Positions 14,687-22,427 of a stretch of 35,936 nucleotides of DNA are shown piece by piece. Origin of the DNA: SZUA-451 sp034721895 (GTDB lineage Bacteria > Campylobacterota > Campylobacteria > Campylobacterales > Sulfurovaceae); contig JAYEND010000091.1 of the NCBI GenBank assembly GCA_034721895.1, positions 1-35,936 of the forward strand, written 5' to 3'. A program made the translations under genes and the position numbers. The notes beneath the pieces are model-generated. The model ran no database searches. It saw nothing but the letters and a program-made list of their open reading frames with translations, and was not told where the DNA came from. How positions within the stretch are numbered: position 1 is the first letter of the stretch; every line of letters begins with the position of its first letter.

Positions 14687-15559
14687 TTAAGCTTTTTTAA
14701 TGATTTCCATAAATTTTTGCAATTCGGCTTCATTTTCAAAACTGATCTCCAGCTTATTGGATCTCAATTTATGTTTGAATGGAAGTACTTTTTTTAATTC
14801 ACCCTGAAAAGAAGTTATCCAGGTGTTGCTCTTCTGTTTGATTTTTTCAGGCTTCTCTCTGCCTGTTTTATACTGTCTGACCAGATTTTCCGCTTCACGT
14901 ACACTGAGCTTCTGGCCGATAATCGTATCGACGGCAACTTTCTGAAGATCCGCACTCAAACCTACCAATATCTTGGCATGGCCTTGTGAAAGCTTGCCTT
15001 TCAACAGCTTCTTCTGAAGATAGGGGCTCAATGTCAACAGACGCATGGTATTGGTAATCTGCGACCGGCTTTTATGCACGATAGAGGAGAGCTCTTCATG
15101 GGTAATGCTGTGCACATCGATAAGCTCTGCATAAGAGTTGGCTAATTCGATAGCATTGAGGTTTTCTCTCTGAATATTCTCGATCAGCGCCAATTCTCTG
15201 AGCTTTGCTGTATCGATATCCACATCGGCGATGATCGCCTTGATCGTTTTGAGTTTGGCAAGTTTATGGGCACGAAGACGACGTTCACCGGCGATCAGAA
15301 GATAGCCATCCTCTTTAGCCATCACGACAATAGGCTGAAGCAAACCATGATTCTTGATAGATTCACTGAGTTCGATGAGTGCCTGTTCATCAAAATGTTT
15401 ACGCGGTTGATAGGGATTTGGCGAAATCAGTTTGATATCCAGGTCTTCCACATGAACACTCTGCTTATCCGGTGTCAGATGATGATCTCCTACCATATCC
15501 TGTTCATATGTCTGGCCTACTTCTTCAAGAATCGCTCCAAGCCCCTTTCCCAGTGCCAT
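14687..15559 (-). CDS. parB: Chromosome-partitioning protein ParB
   Basis: A 290-residue DNA-binding CTP switch protein. The N-terminus MALGKGLGAILEE is the ParA-interacting tail. The ParB/Sulfiredoxin domain (about 38-125) contains PNPYQPRKHF, SIKNHGLLQPIVV and the CTP/box II motif GERRLRAHKLA. The helix-turn-helix region (about 150-200) has HEELSSIVHKSRSQITNTMRLLTLS and LSQGHAKILVGL. The C-terminal dimerisation part is LRSNKLEISFENEAELQKFMEIIKKA. It loads on parS sites and moves origins with ParA. It lies three bases after parA. No full parS palindrome was seen in this window. Confidence 0.95.
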   Translation of the reverse strand: MALGKGLGAILEEVGQTYEQDMVGDHHLTPDKQSVHVEDLDIKLISPNPYQPRKHFDEQALIELSESIKNHGLLQPIVVMAKEDGYLLIAGERRLRAHKLAKLKTIKAIIADVDIDTAKLRELALIENIQRENLNAIELANSYAELIDVHSITHEELSSIVHKSRSQITNTMRLLTLSPYLQKKLLKGKLSQGHAKILVGLSADLQKVAVDTIIGQKLSVREAENLVRQYKTGREKPEKIKQKSNTWITSFQGELKKVLPFKHKLRSNKLEISFENEAELQKFMEIIKKA

Positions 15560-15562
15560 CCG

Positions 15563-16348
15563 CTACCCCTTGATGATGACAGAAGCAAGCTCTCTGTATG
15601 CGATGCTTCCTTTTGAGCTGCCGGCATAGTGTATCACCGGCTGACCAAAGCTTGGACTCTCTGCCACTTTGACATTTCGAGGGACAACAATACACTCTTT
15701 CCCTTTCTTCATATGAAAGAGTTTGTCTTTGAAGTGGTGTGACAGATCCGCCAATACCTGTTTGGAAAGATTATTCTGCTTTGAGTACATCGTCGGCAAA
15801 AAACCTTTGATCTTCAGCTTCGGGTTGATGGTTTTTTTGAGTAAACTGACAGTATTGAGCAGCTGCGCCAAACCCTCCAGTGCAAAAAATTCACACTGGA
15901 TCGGGATAATGACCGAGTCAGAAGCACTCAGTGCGTTGATCGTGATCGGTCCCAGTGCCGGAGGGGAATCAATGATGATATAGTCATATTTCCCCTTTAG
16001 CTCCTGTATCTTTTTTTTGAGGATCAATTCACGATTTTTCCTCTTGGGATCATAGAACTCTTTATCAATTCCGACCAATCCGATATTGGAGGGGGCCAAA
16101 GACAAACCTTTGATATCTGTTTTAAGGATCACTTCTGAGAGTTTTTTGATCCCCAAAAGTACATGATAAATGTTAAATTCATAATCACTTCGGCTGAAAC
16201 CCAGACTGGTCGTGGCATTGGATTGAGGATCGACATCAATCAGCAACACTTTTTTTCCATTTTCTGCCAAAGAGGCGGCAAGATTGACAGCAGTTGTTGT
16301 CTTGCCTACACCACCTTTCTGATTGGCTATACTGATCACTTCTCTCAT
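15563..16348 (-). CDS. parA: Chromosome-partitioning ATPase ParA (Soj)
   Basis: A 261-residue Walker-type ATPase. The deviant Walker A is KGGVGKTT (residues 11-18), in MREVISIANQKGGVGKTT. Other motifs are VLLIDVDPQSNATTSLG, DYIIIDSPPALGPITINAL and the IPIQCEFFALEGLAQLL block of chromosomal ParA/Soj. It forms a nucleoid gradient that pulls ParB-parS complexes. Its ATG overlaps the birA stop by four bases (ATGA), and parB follows three bases after its stop, so the three genes are tightly coupled. Confidence 0.96.
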   Translation of the reverse strand: MREVISIANQKGGVGKTTTAVNLAASLAENGKKVLLIDVDPQSNATTSLGFSRSDYEFNIYHVLLGIKKLSEVILKTDIKGLSLAPSNIGLVGIDKEFYDPKRKNRELILKKKIQELKGKYDYIIIDSPPALGPITINALSASDSVIIPIQCEFFALEGLAQLLNTVSLLKKTINPKLKIKGFLPTMYSKQNNLSKQVLADLSHHFKDKLFHMKKGKECIVVPRNVKVAESPSFGQPVIHYAGSSKGSIAYRELASVIIKG

Positions 16349-16980
16349 CGTAAACTATACACTCGCTTTCCATCTATGATTAATGAGCCATCCCCGCACA
16401 AAACGGCGCTCTGTAGGCTTTTTTGATAGTTTTCAATATGAACTGAAAACCTTTTACTCTGCTCAAATTCTATCTGATACTCCATAAAAATCTGCTTCCA
16501 TTTTGGAAACTTTTCGAGTGCCTGGAGGTAGATTTCAAGTACTTGTTCCGGTGAAATATCGCTATGCAGTGCTTTGAAGCCATTTTGAGAATTTTTGAGG
16601 TTTATTCCGATTCCGCATACTAAACTGTTTTTTACTTTTTGCGTGATCGTCCCACCTACTTTTTCTTCACCCAGATAGAAATCATTGGGCCACTTGAGCC
16701 AAACCTCATCTCCCAACTCTTTCAGCACCTCTTTCATGACAAATGAGAAATAAATGGAAGCTGAACTGAGTGGCAGATCCGAAGGAAGTGTCTCAATATC
16801 CACTGCGATCGACGCAAAGAAGTTGCCTTTTCCTCCGCTCCAACTGTTCTCCCTGCTCCCGATACCGTCACTCTGCTCTGCGGTGATCACAGCTATCGGA
16901 GCAGAGAGCACACCTTCCCGAATCTTCTCTGCCAAATATTTCTGGGTAGAGGGAAGTATTTCAAACGAGTAGATCTCCAA
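16345..16980 (-). CDS. birA: Biotin-[acetyl-CoA-carboxylase] ligase
   Basis: A protein of about 211 residues that attaches biotin to the carboxylase carrier protein through biotinyl-AMP. Motifs: STQKYL, the biotin-binding loop GSRENSWSGGKGNFFASI (a variant of GRGR-W-S), the catalytic KWPNDFYLGEEKVGGTI and GIGINL. There is no N-terminal DNA-binding domain, so this is a monofunctional ligase, not a repressor. The start is ambiguous. TTG 16980 gives LEIYSFEILPSTQKYL, the family-like beginning, with AAGGGG upstream; ATG 17016 would add 12 residues and lie deeper in fmt. Either start overlaps the fmt 3' end. Confidence 0.88.
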   Translation of the reverse strand: MEIYSFEILPSTQKYLAEKIREGVLSAPIAVITAEQSDGIGSRENSWSGGKGNFFASIAVDIETLPSDLPLSSASIYFSFVMKEVLKELGDEVWLKWPNDFYLGEEKVGGTITQKVKNSLVCGIGINLKNSQNGFKALHSDISPEQVLEIYLQALEKFPKWKQIFMEYQIEFEQSKRFSVHIENYQKSLQSAVLCGDGSLIIDGKRVYSLR

Positions 16981-17893
16981 CTTTGAGTCCCCTTCCGACC
17001 AGATAGGATTTGGCATCCATTGCTTTCCTGGATGCCGGCTGCAGTGTCATGATCCGAATCGATCCTTTTTCGCATCCCACGACAATACTATGCTCGTCAA
17101 CTGCCACTATTTCAGCACTTCGATACTCTTTCTTCGTCTCTATCAATGTCATTTCAATGATCTTCAACCCTTCTGCCGTGAAGATACCCGGCCATCCTTC
17201 AAAGGCGCGGTATTTATCATAGAGTATTCCGGCATCATCAAAGGTGATCTCTCCATCACTCTTCCTGATCTTTTTGCAGTGGCTTGCAGTGGCTCTGATC
17301 TGCGGCAGCGGTTCAATGTTCTCAAAATTTCGGATCGTATCGAGTGTCAACGTGCAGGCATCTTCACTCAGTTGTGCCATCAACGCATGCAGCCGCATTT
17401 TCTCAGGGATTCTAAAATAGACATACCCCAGTATCGGCCCGCTGTCCAGCCCCTCCTCCATCCACATCGATGTCACGCCGCTGTAGGTATCACCATTGAG
17501 CAGCGACTGCTGTACCGGACTGGCTCCTCTGTATTGCGGTAAAAGCGAAGCGTGGAGATTGATGCAGGGAGCGATATCGAGGATCGACCTGGGCAGCAAC
17601 TGTCCGAAAGCCGCTACCACAATAAAATCCGGTTCTGCTGCTTGGATACTCTCCCTGATCCCCTCTTCACTCAATTTCTCCGGCTGCAACACCTCGATCC
17701 CATGCTCCTCTGCCAGCGTCTTCACCGGAGGCGGTGTCAAGACTTTCTTCCTTCCTGCCGGTCTGTCAGGCTGAGTCAAAACCAGAGAAACTGTCATATC
17801 CTCCGCATTCAGCAAAGTCTGGAGTATCATCCGGGCATACTGTGGCGTTCCCATATAGACGATATTTTTGATAGATTTGTTTTGATCCTGCAC
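16961..17893 (-). CDS. fmt: Methionyl-tRNA formyltransferase
   Basis: A 310-residue cytoplasmic enzyme that formylates initiator Met-tRNA with 10-formyl-tetrahydrofolate. The N-terminus has KNIVYMGTPQYARMIL. The catalytic region is CINLHASLLPQYRGASPVQQSLLNGDTYSGVTSM, with the SLLP-YRG signature. The C-terminal domain has YDKYRAFEGWPGIFT and LKVGDLL. The start is GTG at 17893 with AAGAGG six bases upstream. A TATAAT box 32 bases upstream of the GTG marks the likely head of the long fmt-to-cpoB array. The 3' end overlaps birA. Confidence 0.95.
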   Translation of the reverse strand: MQDQNKSIKNIVYMGTPQYARMILQTLLNAEDMTVSLVLTQPDRPAGRKKVLTPPPVKTLAEEHGIEVLQPEKLSEEGIRESIQAAEPDFIVVAAFGQLLPRSILDIAPCINLHASLLPQYRGASPVQQSLLNGDTYSGVTSMWMEEGLDSGPILGYVYFRIPEKMRLHALMAQLSEDACTLTLDTIRNFENIEPLPQIRATASHCKKIRKSDGEITFDDAGILYDKYRAFEGWPGIFTAEGLKIIEMTLIETKKEYRSAEIVAVDEHSIVVGCEKGSIRIMTLQPASRKAMDAKSYLVGRGLKVGDLLV

Positions 17894-17924
17894 TTTTTAC
17901 CTCTTAATGCCTTTTACTTTTTGG

Positions 17925-17930
17925 ATTATA
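17925..17930 (-). promoter_or_regulatory. -10 box ahead of fmt (head of the fmt-atp-tol array)
   Basis: A perfect TATAAT (context GTGCTATAATCC) on the minus strand lies between the mgtE stop (17965) and the fmt GTG (17893). It is the only clear promoter seen at the head of the array, though internal promoters cannot be excluded. Confidence 0.5.
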
Positions 17931-17964
17931 GCACTTTTCGATTAGTGTTTGGCCGAATCGCCTT

Positions 17965-19320
17965 TTAAGTCAAAAATAGCTGTGCGAGACTTAAAAAGAT
18001 GAAAAATCCAAAAACATCCGATGTCGTTGTCAGGAAAATAGATGATGCAATTGCGGGGTCAATTCCCACTTTTTTAAGTGCCAGAGGTATCAGGGCACCG
18101 GCACTTCCCGCAAGCAGCAAGTTCAAAAATATCGCAGCAACAACAATGGTACTCAGGATCAGGTTATCAAACCATATGTACGTGACAATGCCAGTTGCCG
18201 CACCGATGATAAATCCATTGCCCAATACGATCAGGCTCTCGCGCCTGAGAACTGTTTTTGCATTTGAATAATCAATTTCACCCAGAGCAATCCTGCGTAT
18301 CGTAACAGTGAGTGCCTGCATACCGGCATTTCCGCCCAATGCTGCAACGACAGGCAATAGTACGGCAAGCGCCACATAGGAGGCTATGGCCTGATCGTAG
18401 AAATCGATCACTGCTGATGCAGCCAGGATGGTTCCAAGGTTGACAAAGAGCCACAAAAGCCTCTTTTTGGCTGCAGCGATGAGGCTCTCCTCTTCTGCTT
18501 CATCGTCCACTCCGGCAAGGCTGTAAGCCTGTTCTGTATCCATCTGCCTGATCATATCATAGATGTCATCGTAAACGATCCGGCCGATCAGCTTATTCTC
18601 TTTATTGACAACTGCGATAATATTAAGATCATAATCTTCAAAAAGCCGCACTACCTCTTCAATAGGCAAGGAGGGGCGAATGGTCAGAGGGCGTCTGCGG
18701 CGAAGCTTGTCCATGACATATCTAAGCGTATCTTCGGGTTCAAACAGGATAAGATCAGAAAAATGTACAGAGCCGATCAAAATACCTTCGTCATCAACAA
18801 CAAATAGCTTGATAATAGGGCTTACAGGCTCTTCTTTTCGGAATTTCCTGATACGTTCCTTGACCTGAGAAACTGTTTCATCGATGGTGGCAGCCAGAAA
18901 TTCCCGCTCCATATAGGCACCGGCCTGATCACTGCTGTATTTGGACAGCTCCTCAACATCCCGACGATCTTGCGGATGCAGCAGCATCAACAGCCGTTTG
19001 GCATATTCAGTATCTACAATATCGATCTTTTGCATCAGATCTGTCGTATCATCACTTTCAAGCTTTTCAATCGAAGCTGCAATGCGATGCTGCGGCAGTC
19101 TGCCGATCGAATCTTTCAAGAGTTCATTCGGAAATTCAAGCAACACCTCTGCCAGCATTCCGGTCGGCAACTTTGCAAGTTTTGAAAAAAACAGTCCTAC
19201 ATCATGTGTATATATCTTTTTAAGACTTTTAGCCAATTTCACGGGACTATCCGCCGTGTTCAGAGATCCATTGAGTTCGTTTTCGATACGCTCATGATGT
19301 TTGCGGATTTTTGGCTTCAT
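17965..19320 (-). CDS. mgtE: Magnesium transporter MgtE
   Basis: A protein of about 451 residues, the usual MgtE length. The cytosolic MgtE N domain (about 30-130) has LAEVLLEFPNELLKDSIGRLP. A CBS pair (about 130-255) has VSPIIKLFVVDDEGILIGSVHFSDLI and LNIIAVVNKENKLIGRIVYDDIYDMI. Five TM helices follow, from about 280, with the channel motifs LAVLLPVVAALGGNAGMQALTVTIRRIALGEI and AGSAGALIPLALKKVGIDPAIASSIFLTTTSDVFGFFIF. ATG 19320 with GGGGTGAA upstream is preferred over the upstream in-frame codon at 19356, which would add the unlikely MISCCQSKSGVK. It imports Mg2+ (or Co2+), gated by the cytosolic domains. Confidence 0.95.
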   Translation of the reverse strand: MKPKIRKHHERIENELNGSLNTADSPVKLAKSLKKIYTHDVGLFFSKLAKLPTGMLAEVLLEFPNELLKDSIGRLPQHRIAASIEKLESDDTTDLMQKIDIVDTEYAKRLLMLLHPQDRRDVEELSKYSSDQAGAYMEREFLAATIDETVSQVKERIRKFRKEEPVSPIIKLFVVDDEGILIGSVHFSDLILFEPEDTLRYVMDKLRRRRPLTIRPSLPIEEVVRLFEDYDLNIIAVVNKENKLIGRIVYDDIYDMIRQMDTEQAYSLAGVDDEAEEESLIAAAKKRLLWLFVNLGTILAASAVIDFYDQAIASYVALAVLLPVVAALGGNAGMQALTVTIRRIALGEIDYSNAKTVLRRESLIVLGNGFIIGAATGIVTYIWFDNLILSTIVVAAIFLNLLLAGSAGALIPLALKKVGIDPAIASSIFLTTTSDVFGFFIFLSLAQLFLT

Positions 19321-19361
19321 TTTCACCCCGGATTTTGATTGGCAACAGGATATCACTCTCT

Positions 19362-19367
19362 ATTCTA
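19362..19367 (-). promoter_or_regulatory. Possible -10 box for mgtE
   Basis: TAGAAT on the minus strand lies 42 bases upstream of the mgtE ATG. It is one mismatch from TATAAT and has no obvious partner element. No Mg-sensing leader structure was recognised in the short leader. Confidence 0.25.
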
Positions 19368-19575
19368 GAAGCCTATCGGATTCATGCTTAATTGACTGCA
19401 AAATCCACTCTTTTGTCCTATTTTACAGCTTTTTTTCGTTAAATAGCTACGGTTAGTCCTTCAAAATTTACCTTGATTATGAACAAAATCACTGCATCAA
19501 AGATTGGCGTATTTAGTTGTATAGAGCCTTGGGATAGTATCTGTCTCGATGGGAATGCTATAGTAGTTTTTGTAC
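19368..19575. other. Intergenic stretch with no gene seen
   Basis: About 200 bases of A/T-rich sequence between mgtE and the hsdS remnant. Stops interrupt all frames and no tRNA, hairpin terminator or repeat was recognised. It may be more degraded sequence from the same lost restriction-modification locus. Confidence 0.4.
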
Positions 19576-19695
19576 CTATTTATCCTCAAACGCCTCCTTC
19601 AAAACAGCCTGCATCAGCATCTCACTATTGGCTTTTGAACGATTGATTTAAGCTTCAAGTTCATCACAAATTTTAAAAAGATTTTCTATTTTCAT
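19576..19695 (-). pseudogene. Remnant of a type I restriction specificity subunit (HsdS) C-terminus
   Basis: The minus strand reads MKIENLFKICDELEA, a stop at 19648-19650, then INRSKANSEMLMQAVLKEAF and EDK before a final stop at 19576. The pattern (LF-hydrophobic-DELE, I, K-ANSE-LMQAVLKEAF) is what the C-terminal helix of many HsdS proteins looks like. Only about 39 codons remain, with one in-frame stop. No hsdM, hsdR or other hsdS sequence is present nearby, so this is the scar of a lost locus. Confidence 0.55.
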
Positions 19696-19735
19696 TAAGT
19701 CACAATTTATACTATATATGAGTAATTATTCTATA

Positions 19736-19768
19736 TTTTGGCACATATTATTGTGATACGTGTCAAAA
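19736..19768. terminator. Inverted repeat after the exonuclease gene
   Basis: TTTTGGCACATAT (19736-19748) and ATACGTGTCAAAA (19756-19768) can form a 13-bp stem around the loop TATTGTG, with one G-U pair and one mismatch. It lies about 30 bases past the exonuclease stop. There is no long U tract, so it may be a weak terminator or a protein-binding dyad. Confidence 0.35.
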
Positions 19769-19798
19769 ATGAGTGATTCAGCAAGCCTCCTGCAAACA

Positions 19799-20587
19799 TC
19801 AATCAAACCACGACGCCTTCTTCCTCTCCTCCTGGGCAATCTTCCAATAATGGGGATCTGTCTTGAGCCAATGCTTCACAGTGTGCTCCAAGTCCGGCCA
19901 GGTTCTGGCCATATTGTTATACATCCAGACAAAATCACCCGGATCAGTAGCAAACAACTCTTCGAAAGTCATATTCTTGTTTTTATATTTGCCAAAGGTG
20001 ATCTTCTCCAGCAAAACAGGAGTCTGTGTCAAAGTCACCAGTTCATCCACATCACCGCCCGCCTTTTCAAGCAATAGTTCAAACAGCAGATAGTGCCAGA
20101 GGACATCACTCAGAGCATCATGAGCTCTGACTTCCTCTATTCCCAGCTTTTGGGCAACTTCTTTCTCTTTTCGATAAAGACCGTATTGGTATCGAAGTGT
20201 CTGGAGTTTATAATCCTCTACATCTTTGAGAAGATGTCTTGCGCATTTATCCGTATCAATGCACATCATCTTCAGTTCCATGCCTTCATTTTCAAGCATA
20301 GCTATATCCAGTTCATTACCGTGAGAGATGAAATAGTTGGATTCATTGTTCTCTTTTTCCAGTGCCACATAGCTGTCTGTCTCATAGGGCCAGAATTTAT
20401 CCGCTATCATTTCCGGAGTGATATGATGAACACCCATCGCTGAATAACTCATCTTGAGATCGGTATAGCAAAGATCACTTAAAACTTCGAAATTCTCTCC
20501 CTCTTTTTTCAAAAAAGCGAGCTGAATGATCCTATCCTTTTCAAGATCTATACCTGTAGCTTCAATATCTACGAAAAAAAGTGCCAT
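19799..20587 (-). CDS. DEDDh 3'-5' exonuclease with C-terminal DUF3820 domain
   Basis: A 262-residue protein. The N-terminal RNase T / DnaQ-like exonuclease has all catalytic residues: Asp7 and Glu9 (FFVDIEATG), Asp94 (SHGNELDIAML), and His156 with Asp161 (HDALSD). A DUF3820-type domain follows (about residues 195-240), with ITFGKYKNKNMTFEEL and DPGDFVWMYNN. The family degrades DNA or RNA from the 3' end; substrate is unknown. DUF3820 is often attached to such nucleases and has no settled function. ATG 20587 has AGGAG eight bases upstream, and a TACAAT -10 candidate lies 29 bases before it. It appears to be a single-gene unit. Confidence 0.85.
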   Translation of the reverse strand: MALFFVDIEATGIDLEKDRIIQLAFLKKEGENFEVLSDLCYTDLKMSYSAMGVHHITPEMIADKFWPYETDSYVALEKENNESNYFISHGNELDIAMLENEGMELKMMCIDTDKCARHLLKDVEDYKLQTLRYQYGLYRKEKEVAQKLGIEEVRAHDALSDVLWHYLLFELLLEKAGGDVDELVTLTQTPVLLEKITFGKYKNKNMTFEELFATDPGDFVWMYNNMARTWPDLEHTVKHWLKTDPHYWKIAQEERKKASWFD

Positions 20588-20615
20588 CCGGTTCTCCTAT
20601 GGTTTTTAAAATTCT

Positions 20616-20621
20616 ATTGTA
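20616..20621 (-). promoter_or_regulatory. -10 candidate for the exonuclease gene
   Basis: TACAAT on the minus strand, one mismatch from TATAAT, preceded by TTCTTTTGCAG. It lies in the 77-base gap after the hydrogenase large-subunit gene, 29 bases before the ATG. Confidence 0.35.
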
Positions 20622-20664
20622 CTGCAAAAGAAGGAATTCACCACATCGATAACTTGAACGCTGC

Positions 20665-22353
20665 TCAAATACTGCACGCCGAACTGACTTTATACTGCGC
20701 CAGCTCTTTACCTTTTATATCGATCACATGGACGGCACAGGCCAGGCAGGGATCGAACGAATGTACGGCACGCAGCACTTCCAAAGGTGCTGCCGGATCA
20801 GCAAGTTTTATCCCGACAAGCGATTCTTCGTAGGGGCCGCGTACATTCTCGGCATCTTTGGGTGAAGCATTCCATGTCGTCGGTACCACTGCCTGATAGT
20901 TGGCGATCTTTGCCTCTTCAATACGGACAAAGTGCGAAAGTACCCCACGCGGCACTTCATAGATGCCCCGCCCTTTCGCCTCTTTCGGAAGCTCCTCGAA
21001 AACATATTTTGTCCAAGTCTCTTCATCATAGTATTTGATATTTTCGATCATGTCGCTGATGAAGTCAAAGATATAATCACAGCAGATCTCTGACTCGACA
21101 GCACGTGCCGCCGTACGCCCGACAGTCGTAGAGAAGTCGATCAGTTCCATACCCGTAGCCTTCATAAACCGCTGCATATAAGGCTTGATCGTCGGTGCAT
21201 TTTTACCATACCCGATCACCATACGTGCCAGCGGGCCGACTTCCATCGGTTTGCCCCCATAGCGCGGCGCTTTGATCCAACTGTACTTCTCTTCTGTCTT
21301 AAGGGTACCATCCTCATTCAGGTCAGTATAAAACGGCTCTGTCGTCTCCTCGTATGGCTTTGTCGGCTCTTCATCTTTATACCATGAGCGCGACGCCTCT
21401 TCAGTGATCTTCGACTCGTCAAAAGGCATAATATGCTCAAAATCATGCTCAAGTACGATACCCTCTTCAAAAAGCATCCTCTGTTTACCGAAGGTATAAC
21501 CGCCACAAGCCATGAAATTTCCGCTTCCCCGGCCCTCACCGTTCTTAATATCTCCACGATAAGCATTGACGACCATTTTCATATCGGGAATATAGGCACG
21601 TTCGATGAAATCACGGGTATCTTTGATGATAAACATAAAATCATTCAGCCGCTGCGGGTTGAGCATATCAGCCACGCTGGTCACCCCTCCAACCACCAGA
21701 TTCTGAGGGTGCGGGGTTTTACCGGCAAAGATGGCAACCGCCTGGCTGAGTTCTCTTTGCACATTCAAGGCATCAAGATAGTGGCTCATATGGATCAGGT
21801 TCTCTTCCGGACTCAGTTTATACTTTTCATGCCCCCAGTAACCATTGGCAAAAAGACCCAGCCTTCCCGCTTTGACAAAACTTGAAAGTTTCTCCTTGAC
21901 GGACTGGAAATGTCCTGCAGAAGTACGGTAAGGATACTTATGATACCGCTTGGCCAATTCGTTGGCTTTGCCGCAGTCGGCGTCCAGAGCACTGACTACA
22001 TCGACATAATCAAGCGAATGCAGATGGTAGTAGTGGACAATATGATCCTGGACAAAAAGTGCCAGTGTTACCAGGTTTCTAATGATCTCGGCATTGTTAG
22101 GCGGTGTGATACCGTAAGCATCTTCCACCGCAGAGATGGAAGCTCTGTAGTGGACATTGGTACAGACCCCGCAGATACGCTGAGCGATCAGGCCGGCATC
22201 TCTGGGGTCACGCCCTTTCAGGATGATCTCGATGCCGCGGAAAAGCTGCCCCGATGCCCAGGCTTCCTGTACGACATTCTCTTCATCCACCTCTACTTCA
22301 ATACGCAGGTGCCCTTCGATCCGGGTAATCGGATCAATGACTATCTTCTTCAT
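20665..22353 (-). CDS. [NiFe] hydrogenase large subunit
   Basis: A 562-residue catalytic subunit that oxidises or produces H2 at a NiFe(CN)2CO centre. N-terminal: DPITRIEGHLRIEVEV and RICGVCTNVHY (Cys61, Cys64, His68). C-terminal: SFDPCLACAVH (Cys536, Cys539, His542), followed by a 20-residue extension that a maturation endopeptidase should remove. The sequence is close to membrane-bound uptake (HydB-type) large subunits of Campylobacterota. ATG 22353 has AAAGGAG nine bases upstream; an in-frame codon at 22386 is less likely. It follows the fused small-subunit gene by 74 bases. No maturation genes, cytochrome b or endopeptidase lie in the window. Confidence 0.93.
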   Translation of the reverse strand: MKKIVIDPITRIEGHLRIEVEVDEENVVQEAWASGQLFRGIEIILKGRDPRDAGLIAQRICGVCTNVHYRASISAVEDAYGITPPNNAEIIRNLVTLALFVQDHIVHYYHLHSLDYVDVVSALDADCGKANELAKRYHKYPYRTSAGHFQSVKEKLSSFVKAGRLGLFANGYWGHEKYKLSPEENLIHMSHYLDALNVQRELSQAVAIFAGKTPHPQNLVVGGVTSVADMLNPQRLNDFMFIIKDTRDFIERAYIPDMKMVVNAYRGDIKNGEGRGSGNFMACGGYTFGKQRMLFEEGIVLEHDFEHIMPFDESKITEEASRSWYKDEEPTKPYEETTEPFYTDLNEDGTLKTEEKYSWIKAPRYGGKPMEVGPLARMVIGYGKNAPTIKPYMQRFMKATGMELIDFSTTVGRTAARAVESEICCDYIFDFISDMIENIKYYDEETWTKYVFEELPKEAKGRGIYEVPRGVLSHFVRIEEAKIANYQAVVPTTWNASPKDAENVRGPYEESLVGIKLADPAAPLEVLRAVHSFDPCLACAVHVIDIKGKELAQYKVSSACSI

Positions 22354-22427
22354 TTTATATCTCCTTTGAGAGGAGCAAAGCCCCACTCAAATTCCTCTCA
22401 CTAAAGCTACGGCTATCGCCGAGAGTA

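Noticed and set aside
21433..21885. 150-codon plus-strand frame within the hydrogenase large-subunit gene
   Set aside because: It is fully antisense to a conserved catalytic subunit, with no start signals.
22354..22427. A missing small gene (cytochrome b or endopeptidase) between the hydrogenase subunits
   Set aside because: The 74-base gap is too short and contains only a leader with a ribosome site.
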